A stretch of 64,000 bases of DNA from Argentina anserina (taxonomy: Eukaryota > Streptophyta > Magnoliopsida > Rosales > Rosaceae). The notes under the pieces are model-generated. The model was not told the origin of the DNA and searched no databases. It was given only the letters and a program-made list of their open reading frames with translations. Below, piece after piece: positions 53,501 to 64,000 of this stretch; the stretch's first letter is position 1; each line of letters begins with the position of its first letter. Position numbers and translations under genes: made by a program. Location of the stretch: positions 20,220,501 to 20,284,500 of the forward strand of contig NC_065874.1 in assembly GCF_933775445.1 (NCBI RefSeq). Reading direction: 5' to 3'.

Positions 53501-54635
53501 GAAACTCGCATCAGAAAGCCTTACAGAAAGATACTCAAACGAGAAATGAAAAGATACACAATTGGAATCGTAAAGATACGCAAATGATGTAAAGATACTC
53601 AGTTTGAAAGAAACACACTCCCACACTTGCAAAACTCTCAAATACAATAGAAATTCGCATCAGAAGCCTTACAGAAAGATACTCAAACGAGAAATGAAAA
53701 GATACACAATTGGAATAGTAAAGATACGCAAACGATGTAAAGATACTCAGTTTGAAAGAAACACACTCCCACACTTGCAAAACTCTCAAATACAATAGAA
53801 ACTCGCATCAGAAAGCCTTACAGAAAGATACTCAAACGAGAAATGAAAAGATACACAATTGGAATAGTAAAGATACGCAAACGATGTAAAGATAAACAAT
53901 TGGAATAGTAAAGACACGCAAACGATGTAAAGATATTCAGTTTGAAAGAAACACACTCCCACACTTGCAAAACTCTCAAATTCAATAGAAACTCGCATCA
54001 GAAAGCCTTACAGAAAGATACTCAAACGAGAAATGAAAAGATACACAATTGGAATAGTAAAGATACGCAAACGATGTAAAGATACTCAGTTTGAAAGAAA
54101 CACACTCCCACACTTGCAACACTCTCAAATTCAATAGAAACTCGCATCAGAAAGCCTTACAGAAAGATACTCAAACGAGAAATGAAAAGATACACAATTG
54201 GAATAGTAAAGATACGCAAACGATGTAAAGATACTCAGTTTGAAAGAAACACACTCCCACACTTGCAAAACTCTCAAATTCAATAGAAACTCGAATCAGA
54301 AAGCCTTAAAGAAAGATACTCAAACGAGAAATGAAAAGATACACAATTGGAATCGTAAAGATACGCAAACGATGTAAAGATACTCAGTTTGAAAGAAACA
54401 CACTCCCACACTTGCAAAACTCTCAAATACAATAGAAACTCGCATCAGAAAGCCTTACAGAAAGATACTCAAACGAGAAATGAAAAGATACACAATTGGA
54501 ATAGTAAAGATACGCAAACGATGTAAAGATACACAATTGGAATAGTAAAGATACGCAAACGATGTAAAGATACTCAGTTTGAAAGAAACACACTCCCACA
54601 CTTGCAAAACTCTCAAATTCAATAGAAACTCGCAT
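47517..54635. repeat. Nested 2332-bp and 2290-bp segmental duplications
   Basis: The rare GAAAACACACACAATT variant occurs at 48587, 50919 and 53209, with offsets 2332 and 2290. The first offset also holds for ACTCGGATCAG and AATAGAAACTTGC. The second holds for CACTTGCAACACTC (51821 and 54111), CCTTAAAGAAAG and the GACACGC...GATATTCAG unit. Three related copies therefore lie in series with small length differences. Confidence 0.85.
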
Positions 54636-56941
54636 CAGAAAGCCTTACAGAAAGATACTCAAACGAGAAATGAAAAGATACACAATTGGAATCGTAAAGA
54701 TACGCAAATGATGTAAAGATACTCAGTTTGAAAGAAACACACTCCCACACTTGAAAAACTCTCAAATTCAATAGAAACTCGCATCAGAAAGCCTTACAGA
54801 AAGATACTCAAACGAGAAATGAAAAGATACACAATTGGAATCGTAAAGATACGCAAACGATGTAAAGATACACAATTGGAATAGTAAAGATACGCAAACG
54901 ATGTAAAGATACTCAGTTTGAAAGAAACACACTCCCACACTTGCAAAACTCTCAAATTCAATAGAAACTCGCATCAGACAGCCTTACAGAAAGATACTCA
55001 AACGAGAAATGAAAAGATACACAATTGCAATCGTAAAGATACGCAAACGATGTAAAGATACACAATTGGAATAGTAAAGATACGCAAACGATGTAAAGAT
55101 ACACAATTGGAATAGTAAAGATACGCAAACGATGTAAAGATACTCAGTTTGAAAGAAACACACTCCCACACTTGCAAAACTCTCAAATTCAATAGAAACT
55201 CGCATCAGAAAGCCTTACAGAAAGATACTCAAACGAGAAATGAAAACATACACAATTGGAATAGTAAAGATACGCAAACGATGTAAAGATACTCAGTTTG
55301 AAAGAAACACACTCCCACACTTGCAAAACTCTCAAATACAATAGAAACTCGGATCAGAAAGACTTACAGAAAGATACTCAAACGAGAAATGAAAAGATAC
55401 ACAATTGGAATAGTAAAGATACGCAAACGATGTAAAGATACACAATTGGAATAGTAAAGATACGCAAACGATGTAAAGATACTCAGTTTGAAAGAAACAC
55501 ACTCCCACACTTGCAAAACTCTCAAATTCAATAGAAACTCGCATCAGAAAGCCTTACAGAAAGATACTCAAACGAGAAATGAAAAGATAAACAATTGGAA
55601 TAGTAAAGATACGCAAACGATGTAAAGATACTCAGTTTGAAAGAAACACACTCCCACACTTGCAAAACTCTCAAATTCAATAGAAACTCGAATCAGAAAG
55701 CCTTACAGAAAGATACTCAAACGAGAAATGAAAAGATACACAATTGGAATCGTAAAGATACGCAAACGATGTAAAGATACTCAGTTTGAAAGAAACACAC
55801 TCCCACACTTGCAAAACTCTCAAATACAATAGAAACTCGCATCAGAAAGCCTTACAGAAAGATACTCAAACGAGAAATGAAAAGATACACAATTGGAATA
55901 GTAAAGATACGCAAACGATGTAAAGATACACAATTGGAATAGTAAAGATACGCAAACGATGTAAAGATACTCAGTTTGAAAGAAACACACTCCCACACTT
56001 GCAAAACTCTCAAATTCAATAGAAACTCGCATCAGAAAGCCTTACAGAAAGATACTCAAACGAGAAATGAAAAGATACACAATTGGAATCGTAAAGATAC
56101 GCAAATGATGTAAAGATACTCAGTTTGAAAGAAACACACTCCCACACTTGCAAAACTCTCAAATTCAATAGAAACTCGCATCAGAAAGCCTTACAGAAAG
56201 ATACTCAAACGAGAAATGAAAAGATACACAATTGGAATCGTAAAGATACGCAAACGATGTAAAGATACACAATTGGAATAGTAAAGATACGCAAACGATG
56301 TAAAGATACTCAGTTTGAAAGAAACACACTCCCACACTTGCAAAACTCTCAAATTCAATAGAAACTCGCATCAGAAAGCCTTACAGAAAGATACTCAAAC
56401 GAGAAATGAAAAGATACACAATTGGAATCGTAAAGATACGCAAACGATGTAAAGATACACAATTGGAATAGTAAAGATACGCAAACGATGTAAAGATACA
56501 CAATTGGAATAGTAAAGATACGCAAACGATGTAAAGATACTCAGTTTGAAAGAAACACACTCCCACACTTGCAAAACTCTCAAATTCAATAGAAACTCGC
56601 ATCAGAAAGCCTTACAGAAAGATACTCAAACGAGAAATGAAAACATACACAATTGGAATAGTAAAGATACGCAAACGATGTAAAGATACTCAGTTTGAAA
56701 GAAACACACTCCCACACTTGCAAAACTCTCAAATACAATAGAAACTCGGATCAGAAAGCCTTACAGAAAGATACTCAAACGAGAAATGAAAAGATACACA
56801 ATTGGAATAGTAAAGATACGCAAACGATGTAAAGATACACAATTGGAATAGTAAAGACACGCAAACGATGTAAAGATATTCAGTTTGAAAGAAACACACT
56901 CCCACACTTGCAAAACTCTCAAATTCAATAGAAACTCGCAT
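54423..56941. repeat. 1397-bp segmental duplication
   Basis: Blocks starting near 54423 and 55820 share monomer order at offset 1397, including a three-module monomer (near 54997 and 56394) and the ACTCGGATCAG variant. They differ at points, such as ACAATTGCAATCG in the first against ACAATTGGAATCG in the second. Confidence 0.75.
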
Positions 56942-57710
56942 CAGAAAGCCTTACAGAAAGATACTCAAACGAGAAATGAAAAGATACACAATTGGAATAG
57001 TAAAGATACGCAAACGATGTAAAGATACTCAGTTTGAAAGAAACACACTCCCACACTTGCAAAACTCTCAAATTCAATAGAAACTCGCATCAGAAAGCCT
57101 TACAGAAAGATACTCAAACGAGAAATGAAAAGATACACAATTGGAATAGTAAAGATACGCAAACGATGTAAAGATACTCAGTTTGAAAGAAACACACTCC
57201 CACACTTGCAAAACTCTCAAATTCAATAGAAACTCGAATCAGAAAGCCTTACAGAAAGATACTCAAACGAGAAATGAAAAGATACACAATTGGAATCGTA
57301 AAGATACGCAAACGATGTAAAGATACTCAGTTTGAAAGAAACACACTCCCACACTTGCAAAACTCTCAAATACAATAGAAACTCGCATCAGAAAGCCTTA
57401 CAGAAAGATACTCAAACGAGAAATGAAAAGATACACAATTGGAATAGTAAAGATACGCAAACGATGTAAAGATACACAATTGGAATAGTAAAGATACGCA
57501 AACGATGTAAAGATACTCAGTTTGAAAGAAACACACTCCCACACTTGCAAAACTCTCAAATTCAATAGAAACTCGCATCAGAAAGCCTTACAGAAAGATA
57601 CTCAAACGAGAAATGAAAAGATACACAATTGGAATCGTAAAGATACGCAAATGATGTAAAGATACTCAGTTTGAAAGAAACACACTCCCACACTTGCAAA
57701 ACTCTCAAAT

Positions 57711-59720
57711 TCAATAGAAACTCGCATCAGAAAGCCTTACAGAAAGATACTCAAACGAGAAATGAAAAGATACACAATTGGAATCGTAAAGATACGCAAA
57801 CGATGTAAAGATACACAATTGGAATAGTAAAGATACGCAAACGATGTAAAGATACTCAGTTTGAAAGAAACACACTCCCACAGTTGCAAAACTCTCAAAT
57901 TCAATAGAAACTCGCATCAGAAAGCCTTACAGAAAGATACTCAAACGAGAAATGAAAAGATACACAATTGGAATAGTAAAGATACGCAAACGATGTAAAG
58001 ATACTCAGTTTGAAAGAAACACACTCCCACACTTGCAAAACTCTCAAATTCAATAGAAACTCGAATCAGAAAGCCTTAAAGAAAGATACTCAAACGAGAA
58101 ATGAAAAGATACACAATTGGAATCGTAAAGATACGCAAATGATGTAAAGATACTCAGTTTGAAAGAAACACACTCCCACACTTGCAAAACTCTCAAATTC
58201 AATAGAAACTCGCATCAGAAAGCCTTACAGAAAGATACTCAAACGAGAAATGAAAAGATACACAATTGGAATCGTAAAGATACGCAAACGATGTAAAGAT
58301 ACACAATTGGAATAGTAAAGATACGCAAACGATGTAAAGATACTCAGTTTGAAAGAAACACACTCCCACACTTGCAAAACTCTCTAATTCAATAGAAACT
58401 CGCATCAGAAAGCCTTACAGAAAGATACTCAAACGAGAAATGAAAACATACACAATTGCAATCGTAAAGATACGCAAACGATGTAAAGATACACAATTGG
58501 AATAGTAAAGATACGCAAACGATGTAAAGATACTCAGTTTGAAAGAAACACACTCCCACACTTGCAAAACTCTCAAATTCAATAGAAACTCGAATCAGAA
58601 AGCCTTACAGAAAGATACTCAAACGAGAAATGAAAAGATACACAATTGGAATCGTAAAGATACGCAAATGATGTAAAGATACTCAGTTTGAAAGAAACAC
58701 ACTCCCACACTTGCAAAACTCTCAAATTCAATAGAAACTCGCATCAGAAAGCCTTACAGAAAGATACTCAAACGAGAAATGAAAAGATACACAATTGGAA
58801 TCGTAAAGATACGCAAATGATGTAAAGATACTCAGTTTGAAAGAAACACACTCCCACACTTGCAAAACTCTCAAATTCAATAGAAACTCGCATCAGAAAG
58901 CCTTACAGAAAGATACTCAAACGAGAAATGAAAAGATACACAATTGGAATCGTAAAGATACGCAAATGATGTAAAGATACTCAGTTTGAAAGAAACACAC
59001 TCCCACACTTGCAAAACTCTCAAATTCAATAGAAACTCGCATCAGAAAGCCTTACAGAAAGATACTCAAACGAGAAATGAAAAGATACACAATTGGAATC
59101 GTAAAGATACGCAAACGATGTAAAGATACACAATTGGAATAGTAAAGATACGCAAACGATGTAAAGATACTCAGTTTGAAAGAAACACACTCCCACAGTT
59201 GCAAAACTCTCAAATTCAATAGAAACTCGCATCAGAAAGCCTTACAGAAAGATACTCAAACGAGAAATGAAAAGATACACAATTGGAATAGTAAAGATAC
59301 GCAAACGATGTAAAGATACTCAGTTTGAAAGAAACACACTCCCACACTTGCAAAACTCTCAAATTCAATAGAAACTCGAATCAGAAAGCCTTAAAGAAAG
59401 ATACTCAAACGAGAAATGAAAAGATACACAATTGGAATCGTAAAGATACGCAAATGATGTAAAGATACTCAGTTTGAAAGAAACACACTCCCACACTTGC
59501 AAAACTCTCAAATTCAATAGAAACTCGCATCAGAAAGCCTTACAGAAAGATACTCAAACGAGAAATGAAAAGATACACAATTGGAATCGTAAAGATACGC
59601 AAACGATGTAAAGATACACAATTGGAATAGTAAAGATACGCAAACGATGTAAAGATACTCAGTTTGAAAGAAACACACTCCCACACTTGCAAAACTCTCT
59701 AATTCAATAGAAACTCGCAT
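57711..59720. repeat. 1315-bp segmental duplication
   Basis: CACAGTTGCAAAAC, CCTTAAAGAAAG, CTCTCTAATTCAATAG and AAACATACACAATTGCAATCG occur in the same order in both copies, 1315 bp apart (starts near 57711 and 59026). Between them are three successive 149-bp units with the GGAATCG/GCAAATGATG pair. Confidence 0.8.
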
Positions 59721-62700
59721 CAGAAAGCCTTACAGAAAGATACTCAAACGAGAAATGAAAACATACACAATTGCAATCGTAAAGATACGCAAACGATGTA
59801 AAGATACACAATTGGAATAGTAAAGATACGCAAACGATGTAAAGATACTCAGTTTGAAAGAAACACACTCCCACACTTGCAAAACTCTCAAATTCAATAG
59901 AAACTCGAATCAGAAAGCCTTACAGAAAGATACTCAAACGAGAAATGAAAAGATACACAATTGGAATCGTAAAGATACGCAAACGATGTAAAGATACTCA
60001 GTTTGAAAGAAACACACTCCCACACTTGCAAAACTCTCAAATACAATAGAAACTCGCATCAGAAAGCCTTACAGAAAGATACTCAAACGAGAAATGAAAA
60101 GATACACAATTGGAATAGTAAAGATACGCAAACGATGTAAAGATACACAATTGGAATAGTAAAGATACGCAAACGATGTAAAGATACTCAGTTTGAAAGA
60201 AACACACTCCCACACTTGCAAAACTCTCAAATTCAATAGAAACTCGCATCAGAAAGCCTTACAGAAAGATACTCAAACGAGAAATGAAAAGATACACAAT
60301 TGGAATCGTAAAGATACGCAAACGATGTAAAGATACACAATTGGAATAGTAAAGATACGCAAACGATGTAAAGATACTCAGTTTGAAAGAAACACACTCC
60401 CACACTTGCAAAACTCTCAAATTCAATAGAAACTCGCATCAGAAAGCCTTACAGAAAGATACTCAAACGAGAAATGAAAAGATACACAATTGGAATAGTA
60501 AAGATACGCAAACGATGTAAAGATACTCAGTTTGAAAGAAACACACTCCCACACTTGCAAAACTCTCAAATTCAATAGAAACTCGAATCAGAAAGCCTTA
60601 AAGAAAGATACTCAAACGAGAAATGAAAAGATACACAATTGGAATCGTAAAGATACGCAAATGATGTAAAGATACTCAGTTTGAAAGAAACACACTCCCA
60701 CACTTGCAAAACTCTCAAATTCAATAGAAACTCGCATCAGAAAGCCTTACAGAAAGATACTCAAACGAGAAATGAAAAGATACACAATTGGAATCGTAAA
60801 GATACGCAAACGATGTAAAGATACACAATTGGAATAGTAAAGATACGCAAACGATGTAAAGATACTCAGTTTGAAAGAAACACACTCCCACACGTGCAAA
60901 ACTCTCAAATTCAATAGAAACTCGCATCAGAAAGCCTTACAGAAAGATACTCAAACGAGAAATGAAAAGATACACAATTGCAATCGTAAAGATACGCAAA
61001 CGATGTAAAGATACACAATTGGAATAGTAAAGATACGCAAACGATGTAAAGATACTCAGTTTGAAAGAAACACACTCCCACACTTGCAAAACTCTCAAAT
61101 TCAATAGAAACTCGCATCAGAAAGCCTTACAGAAAGATACTCAAACGAGAAATGAAAACATACACAATTGGAATAGTAAAGATACACAAACGATGTAAAG
61201 ATACAAAGTTTGAAAGAAACACACTCCCACACTTGCAAAACTCTCAAATACAATAGAAACTCGGATCAGAAAGCCTTACAGAAAGATACTCAAACGAGAA
61301 ATGAAAAGATACACAATTGGAATAGTAAAGATACGCAAACGATGTAAAGATACACAATTGGAATAGTAAAGATACGCAAACGATGTAAAGATACTCAGTT
61401 TGAAAGAAACACACTCCCACACTTGCAAAACTCTCAAATACAATAGAAACTCGCATCAGAAAGCCTTACAGAAAGATACTCAAACGAGAAATGAAAAGAT
61501 ACACAATTGGGATAGTAAAGATACGCAAACGATGTAAAGATACACAATTGGAATAGTAAAGATACGCAAACGATGTAAAGATACTCAGTTTGAAAGAAAC
61601 ACACTCCCACACTTGCAAAACTCTCAAATTCAATAGAAACTCGCATCAGAAAGCCTTACAGAAAGATACTCAAACGAGAAATGAAAAGATACACAATTGG
61701 AATAGTAAAGATACGCAAACGATGTAAAGATACTCAGTTTGAAAGAAACACACTCCCACACTTGCAAAACTCTCAAATTCAATAGAAACTCGCATCAGAA
61801 AGCCTTACAGAAAGATACTCAAACGAGAAATGAAAAGATACACAATTGGAATAGTAAAGATACGCAAACGATGTAAAGATACACAATTGGAATAGTAAAG
61901 ATACGCAAACGATGTAAAGATACTCAGTTTGAAAGAAACACACTCCCACACTTGCAAAACTCTCAAATTCAATAGAAACTCGCATCAGAAAGCCTTACAG
62001 AAAGATACTCAAACGAGAAATGAAAAGATACACAATTGGAATAGTAAAGATACGCAAACGATGTAAAGATACTCAGTTTGAAAGAAACACACTCCCACAC
62101 TTGCAAAACTCTCAAATTCAATAGAAACTCGAATCAGAAAGCCTTAAAGAAAGATACTCAAACGAGAAATGAAAAGATACACAATTGGAATCGTAAAGAT
62201 ACGCAAATGATGTAAAGATACTCAGTTTGAAAGAAACACACTCCCACACTTGCAAAACTCTCAAATTCAACAGAAACTCGCATCAGAAAGCCTTACAGAA
62301 AGATACTCAAACGAGAAATGAAAAGATACACAATTGGAATCGTAAAGATACGCAAACGATGTAAAGATACACAATTGGAATAGTAAAGATACGCAAACGA
62401 TGTAAAGATACTCAGTTTGAAAGAAACACACTCCCACACTTGCAAAACTCTCTAATTCAATAGAAACTCGCATCAGAAAGCCTTACAGAAAGATACTCAA
62501 ACGAGAAATGAAAAGATACACAATTGCAATCGTAAAGATACGCAAACGATGTAAAGATACACAATTGGAATAGTAAAGATACGCAAACGATGTAAAGATA
62601 CTCAGTTTGAAAGAAACACACTCCCACACTTGCAAAACTCTCAAATTCAATAGAAACTCGAATCAGAAAGCCTTATAGAAAGATACTCAAACGAGAAATG

Positions 62701-64000
62701 AAAAGATACACAATTGGAATCGTAAAGATACGCAAACGATGTAAAGATACTCAGTTTGAAAGAAACACACTCCCACACTTGCAAAACTCTCAAATACAAT
62801 AGAAACTCGCATCAGAAAGCCTTACAGAAAGATACTCAAACGAGAAATGAAAAGATACACAATTGGAATAGTAAAGATACGCAAACGATGTAAAGATACA
62901 CAATTGGAATAGTAAAGATACGCAAACGATGTAAAGATACTCAGTGTGAAAGAAACACACTCCCACACTTGCAAAACTCTCAAATTCAATAGAAACTCGC
63001 ATCAGAAAGCCTTACAGAAAGATACTCAAACGAGAAATGAAAAGATACACAATTGGAATCGTAAAGATACGCAAATGATGTAAAGATACTCAGTTTGAAA
63101 GAAACACACTCCCACACTTGCAAAACTCTCAAATTCAATAGAAACTCGCATCAGAAAGCCTTACAGAAAGATACTCAAACGAGAAATGAAAAGATACACA
63201 ATTGGAATCGTAAAGATACGCAAACGATGTAAAGATACACAATTGGAATAGTAAAGATACGCAAACGATGTAAAGATACTCAGTTTGAAAGAAACACACT
63301 CCCACACTTGCAAAACTCTCAAATTCAATAGAAACTCGCATCAGAAAGCCTTACAGAAAGATACTCAAACGAGAAATGAAAAGATACACAATTGGAATAG
63401 TAAAGATACGCAAACGATGTAAAGATACTCAGTTTGAAAGAAACACACTCCCACACTTGCAAAACTCTCAAATTCAATAGAAACTCGAATCAGAAAGCCT
63501 TAAAGAAAGATACTCAAACGAGAAATGAAAAGATACACAATTGGAATCGTAAAGATACGCAAATGATGTAAAGATACTCAGTTTGAAAGAAACACACTCC
63601 CACACTTGCAAAACTCTCAAATTCAATAGAAACTCGCATCAGAAAGCCTTACAGAAAGATACTCAAACGAGAAATGAAAAGATACACAATTGGAATCGTA
63701 AAGATACGCAAACGATGTAAAGATACACAATTGGAATAGTAAAGATACGCAAACGATGTAAAGATACTCAGTTTGAAAGAAACACACTCCCACACTTGCA
63801 AAACTCTCAAATTCAATAGAAACTCGCATCAGAAAGCCTTACAGAAAGATACTCAAACGAGAAATGAAAAGATACACAATTGGAATAGTAAAGATACGCA
63901 AACGATGTAAAGATACACAATTGGAATAGTAAAGATACGCAAACGATGTAAAGATACTCAGTTTGAAAGAAACACACTCCCACACTTGCAAAACTCTCAA

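Larger units (their letters stand above)
30769..64000. repeat. Satellite family B, right arm (to window end)
   Basis: The array continues for 33.2 kb with mainly 149-bp and 190-bp monomers. Common order is one 190 followed by one or more 149 units, giving 339-bp and 488-bp repeats (for example starts at 43947, 44435 and 44923). The full AGAAAGCC form dominates here, unlike the left arm. Three-module monomers are near 38612, 54997 and 56394. Frequent variants include GGAATCGTAAAG, GCAAATGATGTAAAG, AAACATACACAATTGG and ACTCGAATCAG. No gene or second mobile element is present. The recurring 64-70 codon frames are monomer by-products. The array runs past the right edge. Confidence 0.95.

Noticed and set aside
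5941..64000. Dozens of minus-strand frames of 64-113 codons with near-identical peptides
   Set aside because: They repeat with the monomer, shift with 1-bp length changes and overlap plus-strand frames. Low T on the plus strand removes stop codons on the minus strand. No start context, intron or domain supports them.
1..64000. CRISPR array
   Set aside because: The whole unit is conserved with no unique spacers, the unit is far longer than a CRISPR repeat-spacer, and the context is a plant retrotransposon and satellite.
1..64000. CENP-B box or telomere repeat as evidence of chromosomal position
   Set aside because: I saw no convincing CENP-B box and no TTTAGGG tract, so centromeric or subtelomeric location cannot be claimed.

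Overview
This window is almost entirely tandem satellite DNA from a plant nuclear genome, interrupted by one LTR retrotransposon. No cellular gene was found. A flowering plant is inferred from the retrotransposon: an Athila/Tat-like Ty3/gypsy Gag, 1.57-kb LTRs, and a primer-binding site matching the 3' end of plant tRNA-Asp. I do not recognise the satellite family and cannot name the species. The array runs off both ends of the window, so its total size is unknown.

Layout. (1) 1-5940: satellite family A, about 41 head-to-tail units of 145 bp. (2) 5941-23264: a related family B, built from 148/149-bp monomers and longer 189/190-bp and 230/231-bp forms that carry one or two extra copies of a 41-bp module. 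(3) 23265-30768: a 7504-bp LTR element inserted in family B, in minus orientation. It has two 1574-bp LTRs, a 5-bp target duplication (TAAAG), a tRNA-Asp primer site, a polypurine tract and one gag-like ORF. No pol was seen, so it is a non-autonomous element. (4) 30769-64000: family B resumes and continues to the window end.

How the array evolved. Rare sequence markers recur at fixed distances (for example 725, 1884, 947, 905, 1456, 4831, 527, 1730, 2028, 2332, 2290, 1397 and 1315 bp). This shows many overlapping segmental duplications, as expected from unequal exchange or array amplification. The retrotransposon is young: about 10 substitutions and two 1-base indels separate its LTRs.

How the element would work. 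Transcription would start in the right-hand LTR (sense 5' LTR), which has a TATA box inside a palindrome, and run leftwards. The RNA would be primed by tRNA-Asp next to that LTR and would encode only Gag. Reverse transcriptase, RNase H, integrase and protease would have to come from an autonomous relative elsewhere. Features worth a second look are U5/PBS complementarity with a competing hairpin, a U3-like segment with its own TATA box just upstream of gag, a consensus splice donor in the leader, repeated PPT-like motifs, and an AT-hook-like motif in Gag. Most reading frames in the satellite are by-products of its strong A-over-T strand bias and are not annotated as genes.
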